The notes under the pieces: model-generated
What the model was told of the DNA's origin: nothing
The model's input: the letters and a program-made list of their open reading frames with translations, nothing else
Databases searched by the model: none
Position numbers and translations under genes: made by a program
In this document: piece by piece, positions 8,421-16,748 of the stretch
Layout of the letters: each line of letters starts with the position of its first letter
Position numbering within the stretch: position 1 is the stretch's first letter
Source of the DNA: Anaerolineae bacterium
GTDB taxonomy: Bacteria; Chloroflexota; Anaerolineae; Aggregatilineales; Phototrophicaceae
Reading direction: 5' to 3'
DNA: 64,000 nt
Assembly: GCA_022823165.1 (NCBI GenBank)
Contig: JAJDXR010000070.1
Span: 62,001-126,000 of the forward strand

Positions 8421-9836
8421 ATGACACTCGATCGTTCGATCTTCAGAAAATACGATATCCGCGGCATCGCCGCCGGCGATACGCCCCAATTGACGCCCGA
8501 GGTTGCCCTGCTGGTGGGCAAAGCGCTGGGTACCTACCTGCCGCGGCAATTCGGATCGCAGCGAGTCTTCGTCGGCTCAGACAATCGTGTGACTTCCGGA
8601 CCGCTAAAGTCCGCAGTCATCAAAGGCTTGGCGTCGACCGGCTTGCCCGTCACCGATATAGGCGAAGTCTTGACGCCGACCGTATACTTCGCCTCCGCTT
8701 CCTACAATGGCGCCGGCGCCGGCGTGATGATCACCGGCAGCCACCTGGACACCCGCTACAACGGCATCAAGATGGCTTACGGCAAACTGGCGCTGGCCGG
8801 CGGGCAGATTCAAGACCTGCTGCGGATTATCGACGAGAAGTACTTTGTAACAGGCGCTGAATCAGTAACACAAGACCTGGACATGATCCACAAGCACATG
8901 GCGGCCATTCAGAGCAAAGTCGCCATGGCCAAGCCGCTGAAGGTTGTGCTGGACGCCGGCAACGGCTTGTCCGGCACCTACGTGCCGCCGGTGCTGGAAG
9001 CCCTGGGCCTGGATGTCGAGCGCCTCTACTGCGAGCCGGACGGCGCCTTCCCCAACCACTTGCCCAATCCCGAAGATCCGGAGATGACCCGCGACCTCGA
9101 GGCTAAGGTCGTCGAGCTGGGCGCCGACCTGGGCCTGGCTTTCGACGGCGACAGCGACCGCTGCGGCTTCATCGACAATCACGGGCATCATATCGCGGCC
9201 GATCGGCTGCTGGCGCTGCTGGCGCGCGACCTGCTGAGCCGTCATCCCGGCAGTCCTGTCGTCTTCGATGTCAAATCCTCGCAGGCGCTGCCCGACGAGA
9301 TTGCCCGGTATGGCGGCGAGCCGGTCATGTGGAAATCCGGCCACAGCTTGATGAAACAGAAAATGAACGAAATTGGCTCGCTTCTCGGCGGGGAAGTCAG
9401 CGGACACCTCTTCATCGGCGAAGACTACTACGGCTTTGACGACGCGCCGCTGGTCGCGTTGAAAACGCTGGAGATTATCAGCCGCTCTCAGCAATCGATC
9501 TCCCAAATCTTTGCCGATATTCCCAAACTGGTCGCCACGCCCGAGATCGTGCTTTCCGCGCCCGATGACCTGAAATTCAAGATGATCGCTGAAATGACGG
9601 AGAGCTTAAAAGGTCAATACGAAGTCGTGACGGTCGACGGCGCGCGCGTGATTTTCGAAAGCGGCTGGGGTCTGGTGCGGGCCAGCAATACGCAGCCGGC
9701 CGTCACGCTTCGCTTTGAAGCCTATACGCGCCAGCAGATTCTCCAGTACATGACTGTTTTTGCAGCGCAGCTGCAGCGCTATCCACAGATTGACCGCAGC
9801 CGCTTCGACGCGCTCCTGTCCGATTTCAAGACCTGA
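8421..9836 (+). CDS. Phosphomannomutase/phosphoglucomutase
   Basis: Interconverts hexose-6-phosphate and hexose-1-phosphate (Man and/or Glc), supplying precursors for nucleotide sugars and hence surface glycans. The 471 residues follow the four-domain alpha-D-phosphohexomutase plan. It opens with FRKYDIRG. The active-site phosphoserine loop reads ITGSHLDTRYNG (canonical TASHNP, so the residues after His vary but the serine is kept). The metal loop is DGDSDRCGF, the sugar-specificity loop GGEVSGH and the phosphate-binding loop RASNTQP near the C-terminus. It follows the Clp gene by 67 bp and is followed by a methyltransferase whose promoter motif overlaps its stop codon. The product could feed the large glycosylation locus elsewhere in the window, but this is inference. 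Confidence 0.9.
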   Translation: MTLDRSIFRKYDIRGIAAGDTPQLTPEVALLVGKALGTYLPRQFGSQRVFVGSDNRVTSGPLKSAVIKGLASTGLPVTDIGEVLTPTVYFASASYNGAGAGVMITGSHLDTRYNGIKMAYGKLALAGGQIQDLLRIIDEKYFVTGAESVTQDLDMIHKHMAAIQSKVAMAKPLKVVLDAGNGLSGTYVPPVLEALGLDVERLYCEPDGAFPNHLPNPEDPEMTRDLEAKVVELGADLGLAFDGDSDRCGFIDNHGHHIAADRLLALLARDLLSRHPGSPVVFDVKSSQALPDEIARYGGEPVMWKSGHSLMKQKMNEIGSLLGGEVSGHLFIGEDYYGFDDAPLVALKTLEIISRSQQSISQIFADIPKLVATPEIVLSAPDDLKFKMIAEMTESLKGQYEVVTVDGARVIFESGWGLVRASNTQPAVTLRFEAYTRQQILQYMTVFAAQLQRYPQIDRSRFDALLSDFKT

Positions 9837-9842
9837 TACAAT
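9834..9842 (+). promoter_or_regulatory. Extended -10 motif overlapping the mutase stop codon
   Basis: TGATACAAT (9834-9842) begins with the TGA stop codon of the mutase gene and ends 21 bp before the GTG start of the methyltransferase. The same nonamer occurs before two other genes in the window, at 16699-16691 and 31594-31586 on the minus strand. Confidence 0.4.
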
Positions 9843-9863
9843 TCCAGGCTGGCATTTCAAACT

Positions 9864-10574
9864 GTGTCTTCGCGGCGCAACTTCTTCCAAGGTATCTACC
9901 GCCATCAAGCCGAGCGCTATGACCGTCTGGTAGCGCGCGAAGACGCCCAAGGCAAGCTCTTTGGCGCGCTGAACGAAATCACCCCGCTTGGCGGCCTGAA
10001 GGTGGTGGAATTTGGCGCGGGCACAGGCCGGCTGACACGCCTGCTTGCCCTACAGGCGGCGCAAATCCGCGCCTTTGACATTGAGCCGGCTATGCTGTGG
10101 CAGCTCGCGCTCCAAATGCGCGCGACCGGCATGAGAAATTGGGCGATGGCTCTGGGCGACAACTGCCTAATGCCCCTCGCGTCAGACTGCGCCGATCTCG
10201 TCATCGAAGGCTGGAGCTTCGCCCATGTCCGCGAATGGCATCCGCAGTGTTGGCGGCAGCGAACGGATGTGATGCTGCGTGAAATGGAACGGATTGCCAA
10301 GCCCGGCGGCGCGGCAGTGCTGATCGAAACCCTTGGAACCGGCAAGCGGCGTCCGCAGCCGTCGACCAAGCTGGCGGAACTCTACCAATACTGGCAGGAG
10401 CAATGCGGCTTCCAATCGCGCTGGATACGCACCGATTTCCAATTCGCCTCGCCCGCCGAAGCCGATGAGTTGACCCGCTTCTTCTTCGGTGACGCGCTGG
10501 CGGATGATTGCCTCGCGGGCGGCGGCGTCATGCTGCCCGAATGCACCGGCATCTGGTGGAAGCATTTTTCCTAG
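9864..10574 (+). CDS. Class I SAM-dependent methyltransferase
   Basis: The 236-residue protein has a Rossmann-like methyltransferase fold. SAM-binding motif I reads VVEFGAGTGRLT (about 48-59), the acidic residue after beta-2 is in AFDIEP, and a later motif is ADLVIEGWSFAHV. It resembles Methyltransf_11/25 proteins that act on small molecules or lipids, but nothing in the sequence fixes the substrate. The start is GTG at 9864 with no convincing Shine-Dalgarno sequence, so an internal start is possible, though the N-terminal RRNFFQGIYRHQAERYDRL looks like a normal methyltransferase lead-in. It lies 27 bp after the phosphohexomutase gene. No gene follows for 281 bp. Confidence 0.75.
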   Translation: MSSRRNFFQGIYRHQAERYDRLVAREDAQGKLFGALNEITPLGGLKVVEFGAGTGRLTRLLALQAAQIRAFDIEPAMLWQLALQMRATGMRNWAMALGDNCLMPLASDCADLVIEGWSFAHVREWHPQCWRQRTDVMLREMERIAKPGGAAVLIETLGTGKRRPQPSTKLAELYQYWQEQCGFQSRWIRTDFQFASPAEADELTRFFFGDALADDCLAGGGVMLPECTGIWWKHFS

Positions 10575-10685
10575 CGACCTCTCGCGCGACTATTTCAGCC
10601 GCCAGCGCAGCGTAGTTAAACCCTGCTGATCGTAGCGATTGCATAGCGCAGATGACATATACAGCTGAGTCAGCGCGGAAATCGT

Positions 10686-10715
10686 TCTCTGCGTCTTTGC
10701 GCCACTATGGTGAAA
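10686..10715. repeat. Eroded dispersed-repeat phrase in the 10575-10855 gap
   Basis: The phrase CTCTGCGTCTTTGCGCCA followed by TATGGTGAAATCA resembles the degenerate non-coding phrases found at 14903-14953, 15031-15060 and 38461-38478. The rest of the 281-bp gap shows only the promoter described below. Confidence 0.3.
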
Positions 10716-10774
10716 TCACAAACGCCCAGCCCGATTCCGATGATGGATGCGCGCCGCCGCCAGATGCGCTACTA

Positions 10775-10802
10775 TTGAACTGGCGTCGGATTCAGTTATC
10801 AT
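10775..10802 (+). promoter_or_regulatory. Candidate promoter of the 10856 gene
   Basis: TTGAAC (10775-10780) and TATCAT (10797-10802) are separated by 16 bp, matching the sigma-70 consensus at five and five of six positions. The TTG start at 10856 lies 53 bp downstream. Confidence 0.45.
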
Positions 10803-10855
10803 GTGGGCCATGAAAGCTGTCTTCTCCAAATCTGTATCCAGCGGGAGCTTATAAA

Positions 10856-11530
10856 TTGCAAAAGCTCGGTCCACCTGGTGAAATGCCTAACCTCGAATTT
10901 GAAGTCGACAGGGAACACTCCGGTGTTCGACTGCTCGGCTGCCTCACCTTCTTTTTTGGCGCCATCGGCAGCTACCTGATTATCAATACCATTTTCCCCA
11001 ACGGAGGGTTGATTACTTTGGGCGCGGCGCTGGCCATCGCGGTTGCCTTGACTTACGGAGCCGATTACTTCAGCAAGATTTACTGGCCCAGCAACCGCGC
11101 CATACAATTCGTCGACGATGTGATCCTGCTGGTCAAAGGCAGTCAAGTTCAGGGCGAAATAGACGCCGGGCAGACAGTCAACTTGCTGCAATGGCATTTT
11201 GAAGCCAAACGCCATCCGCGCGTACCCAAAGGCTGGTATGTGGTGGCCAATGCGCTTGAGCAGGACGGGGAGTACATTGTCAGCTACAGCATCGCCTCCC
11301 CGGCCGACTTCGACGCCTTGCCGCTCTCGCGCCTCTCACAGAAATACCAGCGCAAGAAGAACAAAAAAGATGACTCGCGCGACCTGCGCGAAGCCGGCAG
11401 CCACCGGCGGATCGCCCAAGCCGAATTTCATCGCGGCGAATTCGGCGCTGAACTGTCGCTTGAAGACTACCACGCTTACCTCGATTATCTGGCGGATACC
11501 TATACTTCCTGGATGCCCAAAGAAAAATGA
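10856..11530 (+). CDS. Uncharacterised membrane protein with two predicted helices
   Basis: I do not recognise this 224-residue protein. Two hydrophobic segments (about 26-46 and 52-69) form a helical hairpin near the N-terminus. A soluble part of about 150 residues follows, including a highly basic patch (KYQRKKNKKDD, about 163-173) and an acidic C-terminus. By positive charges the C-terminal part is probably cytoplasmic. The start is TTG, supported by GGGAG about 9 nt upstream; the next in-frame ATG (10883) has a poorer site. Its stop overlaps the next gene by four bases (ATGA), so the two are probably translationally coupled. It may anchor or help export the secreted protein encoded next. 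Confidence 0.7.
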   Translation: MQKLGPPGEMPNLEFEVDREHSGVRLLGCLTFFFGAIGSYLIINTIFPNGGLITLGAALAIAVALTYGADYFSKIYWPSNRAIQFVDDVILLVKGSQVQGEIDAGQTVNLLQWHFEAKRHPRVPKGWYVVANALEQDGEYIVSYSIASPADFDALPLSRLSQKYQRKKNKKDDSRDLREAGSHRRIAQAEFHRGEFGAELSLEDYHAYLDYLADTYTSWMPKEK

Positions 11531-13053
11531 CGTTGCCGGGCAGAATCGCAGTCTGCATCACCTGTTTCTTCGCGCTGGTCTTAACCCTGCGAGCCCAAGG
11601 CGCCAGAATCAGCCTGGGAGACATCGTCGAAGGCAGCCTGGCCGCGGACGAAATCCATCGCTTCGTGTTCAACGCGCTGGAATTTACACTCATATCTCTG
11701 CGAGTTGAGTCATCGGACGGCGCCTTGGATCCTGTCATTGAGCTCTTTGACAGCAGCGGCCAACTGATCCACGCCAGCGACGATTATGACTATCCCGCCA
11801 CGCGCGACGCGGCGATTCAAGCCTTTGTCTTGCCCAAATCCTCGACATATTCTATTGAGCTTAGCGGGTTCGCTGGCAGCAGCGGCGACTACCGGTTGTA
11901 TTTCCTGCCGGGTTATGACCGGCTGACGCTGCTGGACGACACGATGGACAAGAACAAATGGAAGGTCGTCTACAGCAACGCCGCGGTTGATGTGTCCGAA
12001 TCCAGCCTGTATGCGGTTGAGTTGGAGGGCTTCGCCCGGTCGGCGGGGGTGCTGGGTGAACACTTCCCCCATGCGCGGGATTTGTTCTTCCAGGCGACCT
12101 TTCATGAAGTAACATCGGCTGCCGACTGGAACGTAGGCTTGCTCTTCCGTTACATCGACAGCGAGAATTACCACCGAATATTGCTGAGCAAAACCGGCTA
12201 CTGGCGCCTGGACCGGGTCGAAAATGGCGAGCGCGCGCCACTCAAGTCTTGGTCGACCCATCCTGCGATCCGGCCCGGCGAGAAGGATTTCCGGCTCGGT
12301 GTTCTGGCTAGCGGGCAGCACATCGACGCCGTTTACAATGGCCAGGTAATCGGGTCAGCGTCAGACAGCGCCGCGCCACTAGCTGGCGGTCTCGGCATCG
12401 CTATGCGCACGGACGATACCTCCGGCGGCCTGATGTCCTTTGCGGTATTGGAAACACTGCTGACATTGCCGACCCTCGTTGACGAGCGGATTCTGTTTCC
12501 GCAGCGGGTGGCGGAACGGCAGACCTACCTGATGGCGCGTGATTTGGCGCGTAAACAATTAGCGCCGGCCGGCCGCAGCGTCAGCTTTGTTCAGCCCGAG
12601 AGCTCCGTGCGTCATGTGCGGCCCGGCGTTACGCGTATCGCTATCGCCTCCGACCGGACCTATGAGCAGTTTGCCTTGGGCGCATCCCTTGAGCTGGTAA
12701 CCTCCGAGGCTCGAAACGGCGGCTGCGGCATTTTCTTTCACTTCAATGACGACAATCACTATACCCTGGCTTACCTGACGAATGAAGGCGACTTCGGTGT
12801 GTCGCGGCGTACCGGCGATGCCTTTGCAGCGGGCATCTATGGCCGGCGCGTCCCCCTTCTGGACGCTGCCGAACACTATCTACTGGTCATCGCGACCGAC
12901 GAAGAATTGCACTATTTCGTGGACGAAGTCTACGCCGGCAGTATGCCGTCTCAACCGCGAACCGGCAGCATCGGCATCGCCGTGGTCAACTATGAAGCGG
13001 TGGAAACAACTTGCCGTTTTACTGACCTCTGGGTGCAAAACTTTGACGCTTGA
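11527..13053 (+). CDS. Secreted protein with PPC-like and concanavalin-like modules
   Basis: A 508-residue exported protein. It has a signal peptide (about 1-23), then a domain resembling bacterial pre-peptidase C-terminal (PPC) beta-sandwiches (about 27-135; GDIVEGSLAADEIHRFVF, DPVIELFDSSGQ and GSSGDYRLYF). Two repeats of a module similar to LamG/DUF1080-type concanavalin folds follow (about 140-315 and 370-508). In each, phrases such as VGLLFRYIDSENYHRILLSKTGYWRLDR and GIFFHFNDDNHYTLAYL mark sugar-binding-like beta-sandwich strands. No catalytic residues are evident, so a carbohydrate-binding or adhesive role is likely. The gene overlaps the preceding membrane-protein gene by ATGA. A terminator lies between it and the convergent glycosidase gene. 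Confidence 0.7.
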   Translation: MTLPGRIAVCITCFFALVLTLRAQGARISLGDIVEGSLAADEIHRFVFNALEFTLISLRVESSDGALDPVIELFDSSGQLIHASDDYDYPATRDAAIQAFVLPKSSTYSIELSGFAGSSGDYRLYFLPGYDRLTLLDDTMDKNKWKVVYSNAAVDVSESSLYAVELEGFARSAGVLGEHFPHARDLFFQATFHEVTSAADWNVGLLFRYIDSENYHRILLSKTGYWRLDRVENGERAPLKSWSTHPAIRPGEKDFRLGVLASGQHIDAVYNGQVIGSASDSAAPLAGGLGIAMRTDDTSGGLMSFAVLETLLTLPTLVDERILFPQRVAERQTYLMARDLARKQLAPAGRSVSFVQPESSVRHVRPGVTRIAIASDRTYEQFALGASLELVTSEARNGGCGIFFHFNDDNHYTLAYLTNEGDFGVSRRTGDAFAAGIYGRRVPLLDAAEHYLLVIATDEELHYFVDEVYAGSMPSQPRTGSIGIAVVNYEAVETTCRFTDLWVQNFDA

Positions 13054-13090
13054 CGCTCACTCTTGACGCTTGCTGTTATCATCAGCGCGC

Positions 13091-13121
13091 AAAAAGGGCT
13101 CAGCGCCATTGCCGAGCCCTT
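13091..13121 (-). terminator. Rho-independent terminator of the glycosidase-like gene
   Basis: AAGGGCTC (13094-13101) and GAGCCCTT (13114-13121) form a perfect 8-bp stem with a 12-nt loop. Read on the minus strand it is followed by a run of five T. It lies 38 bp beyond the stop of the minus-strand gene at 13159. The plus-strand gene ending at 13053 may use it as well, but it has no T run on that side. Confidence 0.8.
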
Positions 13122-13158
13122 GCGGTAGTTTGTAAATTGCTTGGAAGCGCTAGCCTAG

Positions 13159-14610
13159 CTAGAGCCCCATAACTCTCCCAAGTGAATCGCAGGCCGGGCA
13201 GCCGCCGCCCGGTCGAATCATTGCGTATCCCGCTTGCGGATCGGCGCCCCAGGCTGTGAAGTTCACATTCCACACGATCATCATTGACACGCGTCCCGAG
13301 CTGCGCGACAGGCTGGCCGCTTCCGCCAGCCACTGCGCCTGCTCCGCTACCGTTACCGGATCGTTCGGTGTCCAATTGAAACCGCCGGGGATGCCGGAGG
13401 GCATGCCTTCTCCGCTGAGGTAGCCAAGTTCAGTCCAGCAGACTTTGCTGCTGGGGAAGTACTGCAAGCCCCGCTGCAGCATGGAACCGAAGAAGTAGCT
13501 GGGGTAGAAACCACGCGGGTCGCCGCCGGTCCGCGTTGGGCTAAGCACGCCTTCGTTATAATGCAAGCCTAGGCAATCCATATATTGCGCGGCTCCCGCT
13601 TGCGCCATCTGCGCCATGTAGACATCGTCATCGCAGCCGGCCCCTTTACAGCCGCCAAAGAAGCCGGTTGGCGCCGGCGCGCCGCTGATTACCAGCGTAG
13701 CCGGGTTGGCGGCTTTGATGGCCTGGTAGGCTGCTTGCAGCAGCCGCGTATAGGCGGCGCCATTGACCTGCCCATGGGGCCACTCGCGGTCGATGTTGGG
13801 CTCGTTCCACACTTCGATGGCGTCCGCGCCCAGGCTGGCCAGATGCGCCACATACTCCGCGAATTGCGCCACGTAGCCGTCAAAGTTTGAAGCCAGCTGC
13901 TCTTTGCTGCCGAGCGCGCCCAGCAGTATCTTGAAGCCATTGGAGTGCGCCTGCCCGATGACATCTCGGCCGTCCGAAATGCCATGCCGCACTTGTTTCT
14001 TGACCCAGGTCATCCCGGAGCGCTTCATCGCCGCGATGGCTGCCCCGTCCAGGCTGGCTACGTGACCGCCCAAGGCAAAGCCTGCAGGACCCGCATTGGC
14101 CGGTCCCAGAACGACCGGGGCTGCCTGAACATCCGCCGCTGCTTCCCCTGCAGGCGCTGCCGCTGGCGCCGGCGCCGGGGCGTATTGAGGCGGAATATGC
14201 ACCTCGTCGCAGATGACCGAGTCCTCCAAATCAAAGCTGACGCGCGCCTGATGGGATGCGCCGGCCGTGGTTGTGAAGGTAAAGGTCCAGCCATAGATGA
14301 TATGATCGCGTTTATCGTCCGGGGCTATGCCGGCGGCGCAGCTGTCGATGCCGAAGAACCCGTACAATTGCGCGCTTTCTCTACTGCTCCAGTTGTCTTC
14401 GTAGAACAGCCAGCGCTTAAGACGCATAGGCGCGCCGAGATCGTCCTCAATCAAATCTCGCGCGACTTGCATGGCTCTGCGCATTGGGTTGGCCTCAGGC
14501 TGGCTGCCATCCTGCGCGGCTGATGGCGCGGCCGCGATCAGCATTAGCAGAAGCGCCAGCACTATAGCCGCTTGTTTTACCGATGTTCGCTTACAAGTTT
14601 TGAATCGCAT
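13159..14610 (-). CDS. Secreted clan GH-A glycoside hydrolase-like protein
   Basis: The 483-residue protein has a signal peptide (about 1-32, ending SAAQ) and an N-terminal region of about 110 residues that I do not recognise. That region has two cysteines and the phrase YGWTFTFTTTAGASHQARVSF, suggesting a beta domain. A Pro/Ala-rich linker follows (about 140-165), then a TIM-barrel domain (about 175-480). The barrel has the clan GH-A acid/base motif WNEPN (Glu270) and a probable nucleophile in CWTELGY (Glu394), as in GH5/GH39-like enzymes. It is probably an exported beta-glycosidase acting on extracellular polysaccharide; family and substrate cannot be fixed by eye. The cysteines (CKGAGC, CPAC) suggest disulfides. 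It is followed by a good terminator. Confidence 0.8.
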   Translation of the reverse strand: MRFKTCKRTSVKQAAIVLALLLMLIAAAPSAAQDGSQPEANPMRRAMQVARDLIEDDLGAPMRLKRWLFYEDNWSSRESAQLYGFFGIDSCAAGIAPDDKRDHIIYGWTFTFTTTAGASHQARVSFDLEDSVICDEVHIPPQYAPAPAPAAAPAGEAAADVQAAPVVLGPANAGPAGFALGGHVASLDGAAIAAMKRSGMTWVKKQVRHGISDGRDVIGQAHSNGFKILLGALGSKEQLASNFDGYVAQFAEYVAHLASLGADAIEVWNEPNIDREWPHGQVNGAAYTRLLQAAYQAIKAANPATLVISGAPAPTGFFGGCKGAGCDDDVYMAQMAQAGAAQYMDCLGLHYNEGVLSPTRTGGDPRGFYPSYFFGSMLQRGLQYFPSSKVCWTELGYLSGEGMPSGIPGGFNWTPNDPVTVAEQAQWLAEAASLSRSSGRVSMMIVWNVNFTAWGADPQAGYAMIRPGGGCPACDSLGRVMGL

Positions 14611-15106
14611 AGGAATACCACCCGATTACCGGTTGTTTTCGACCAGAAGCATAACCAATTTGATAAAGATTGCCATAGTATTTTTTTGGGAGTGTTAAAT
14701 TCCGCGGACTTTATAACTCCGCCAAGTGAACACGAAAACTCTGCATCCTCAGTAAGACTAAGTAAGTCATGACAAATTAGCCAGCGATTACACCGAGAAA
14801 AAAAGAGGACGCCGAGTCCAGCAGTTTAGAAGCACTATGGCAACGACAGTTTCCATAGGAAGGATGCCGGCGCAAATGGCGGAAGCGTTGGTTTACATAA
14901 AAGCCTCTGCGCCCTCAAAAAAATCGGTGTACTCGGTGGCAAAATAATCTGTGCCGTGTTCGCAAAGGGAATTATATCCACGATATTCACCACTCCCGTT
15001 TTTTGTAACCTGCAAGTCCTTTGCAACGCGGCGCCTCTGCGTCAAAGAAAATCGCTCTGTGAGCCGCTTCCTTCTTCGGCGGCGCTTGCTGAGATGAGTT
15101 CAGCCG
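14611..15106. other. Gene-free, AT-richer interval with eroded repeat phrases
   Basis: I find no gene in these 496 bp. The stretch is richer in A/T than its surroundings. It contains degenerate phrases of the type ACACCGAGAAAAAA and GACGCCGAG (14789-14816), and on the other strand TCGGTGTACTCGGTGG (14924-14939), together with GCCTCTGCGCCCTC (14903-14916) and CCTCTGCGTC (15034-15043). These look like remnants of a short dispersed repeat in inverted orientation. Promoters of the glycosidase gene presumably lie at the left end. Confidence 0.5.
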
Positions 15107-16684
15107 TCAGTCGCGCGGAATGGTGAAATGAAAGGTAGCGCCGTTCCCGACCTGGCTCTTAACCGAAATCTCGCCGCCATGCGCTTCTACAATGGCTTTA
15201 ACCAGGTACAAGCCGAGGCCCGCGCCCTGGGTTCGCCGAGCAATAGAATTGTCGATTCTGTAGAAGCGGTCGAAGATACGGCCACTCTCGGCTTTTGGGA
15301 TGCCGCCGCCCTCGTCCCGCACAAAGACAGTGACATTCTGCCGGCTAAAGCGCCCGCCGATTGTGATCGTACTGTCGTCGGGCGAATACTTGATGGCGTT
15401 GGTCAGCAGATTGTCGATCACCTGTCGCAAACGTGTTTCGTCGCCCACGATGGCCGGGAAGTTCTCGGGAAAACTCAACTCGATTCGGTGCGCGGTCTGG
15501 CTATCGAGCCGGGCTGCGGAGCGCGCCGCCAGGACGCTGAGATCGACATCGGTGGCGTTGAGTTGCAAAGCCTGCGCCGATTGCAGCTTGCTGGCGGTAA
15601 GCAGATCTTCAACCAGACCTGTCAGCCGGTCGGATTCGTCTTCGATGATCGCCATTTTCTCGCGGATTAGCTCTCGCTCCCAATCGACATCGTCGCGTCT
15701 CAACGTACTAGCGTAGCCCTTGATGATGGCGATCGGCGTACGCAGCTCGTGATGCACCGTCGAAATAAAGACGGACTGCATTTCTTGCGCTTTGCGTATG
15801 GTGGTGATGTCGCGTACGTTGGCGATGATGCTTTCCAGCCGGCCATCGCTACCTAGCAGCGGCGCATAGGTGATGCCAATGCCCAGCGATAGGCCGTCCC
15901 GGCGAATCATGTCTCCTTCGACGTATAGCGTATCGCCGGCCGGGCTCGCCGCAGCTTGCCCAGCCCAACCACTGTCCATGGCGTCTTCAAGATCTGGACC
16001 GTCAAGATGGTCCCAGACGATAACCTCCCGTTTAGGCAAATGAATCAGGTCTTCCTTGCGCCAACCGGACATGCGCGCGAAGGAATCGTTGGTTTGCTGA
16101 ATGCTGAGGTCCGAGTCAAGGATCAAGACGCCGTCGCCGCTGCTGTTGATGATGGCTTCCAGGCGCTGATGTTCGTGCTGAATGTCGCCATAAAGCTGGG
16201 CGTTGTTAACCGCGATGGCGGCTTGGTCGGCGAAGCTTTGCAAGGTGGTCAAGTCTTCCGGCGTTATCGTGGTCTGGTAGGAGCGAAAGACGATCAGCAG
16301 GCCGAGCGGGCTGCGCGCGAATACCAGAGGCATGGCGATGGATTGCGCCAAGCCTGTGTCGATGGCGTCCGCCATTTCTCGCAGCTTGGCATTGAGAAAT
16401 TCACGACTGAAGCCCGCGGCGTCGCCGGGGTCCATCAACTCTTGCAGTTTCACATTGAGTTCCGGCACGGCGCCGGCGGCGACGCCACTGTAGGCGCGGA
16501 CATAGAATTTGCCGTCAGTTCTGTTGTTTAGCGCGACGATGCCGACGCGGCCGGCCAGCATCACCAGCGAGGCGTGCAGCACACGGCGCAGGACTTCGCT
16601 CAAATCCAGTTGGGCTGTGATCGCGCGCGTAATTTCCAGCAGAAAATCTCGCTGCTGCGTACGTAAATCGGGGCGCATCAACAT
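15107..16684 (-). CDS. Soluble GAF-PAS sensor histidine kinase
   Basis: The 525-residue kinase has no signal peptide or membrane segment, so it senses in the cytoplasm. The order is a GAF domain (about 15-165), a PAS domain (about 172-300; INSSGDGVLILDSD ... ANVRDIT), a HisKA dimerisation domain with the phosphoacceptor in HHELRTP (His312), and a HATPase domain with the N-box DNLLTNAIKYSP (about 424-435), G1 VRDEGGGIP and G2 GAGLGLYLVKAI. It is a complete, apparently active class I kinase. No response regulator is adjacent; the only one in the window (2882-3709) has a non-canonical receiver, so a pairing is not supported. The ROK gene lies 64 bp upstream on the same strand. The -10-like TGATACAAT ends six bases before the start codon, which would give a leaderless mRNA. 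Confidence 0.93.
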   Translation of the reverse strand: MLMRPDLRTQQRDFLLEITRAITAQLDLSEVLRRVLHASLVMLAGRVGIVALNNRTDGKFYVRAYSGVAAGAVPELNVKLQELMDPGDAAGFSREFLNAKLREMADAIDTGLAQSIAMPLVFARSPLGLLIVFRSYQTTITPEDLTTLQSFADQAAIAVNNAQLYGDIQHEHQRLEAIINSSGDGVLILDSDLSIQQTNDSFARMSGWRKEDLIHLPKREVIVWDHLDGPDLEDAMDSGWAGQAAASPAGDTLYVEGDMIRRDGLSLGIGITYAPLLGSDGRLESIIANVRDITTIRKAQEMQSVFISTVHHELRTPIAIIKGYASTLRRDDVDWERELIREKMAIIEDESDRLTGLVEDLLTASKLQSAQALQLNATDVDLSVLAARSAARLDSQTAHRIELSFPENFPAIVGDETRLRQVIDNLLTNAIKYSPDDSTITIGGRFSRQNVTVFVRDEGGGIPKAESGRIFDRFYRIDNSIARRTQGAGLGLYLVKAIVEAHGGEISVKSQVGNGATFHFTIPRD

Positions 16685-16690
16685 AGCTGA

Positions 16691-16699
16691 ATTGTATCA
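16691..16699 (-). promoter_or_regulatory. Extended -10 directly before the histidine kinase start
   Basis: Minus-strand TGATACAAT (16699-16691) is an extended -10 element. The start codon begins six bases after the hexamer, so transcription would start at or next to the ATG. No -35 element is seen. Confidence 0.4.
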
Positions 16700-16706
16700 C
16701 TCTCCT

Positions 16707-16741
16707 AGCCTGCCGGTCGCTTCCTGTATTGTGGGCAGGCT
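16707..16741 (-). repeat. Inverted repeat between the ROK and kinase genes
   Basis: AGCCTGCC (16707-16714) and GGCAGGCT (16734-16741) form a perfect 8-bp stem with a 19-nt loop, 7 bp after the ROK stop codon. On the minus strand no T run follows, so it could be an imperfect terminator or a processing/regulatory hairpin. Confidence 0.45.
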
Positions 16742-16748
16742 GCCGGCA

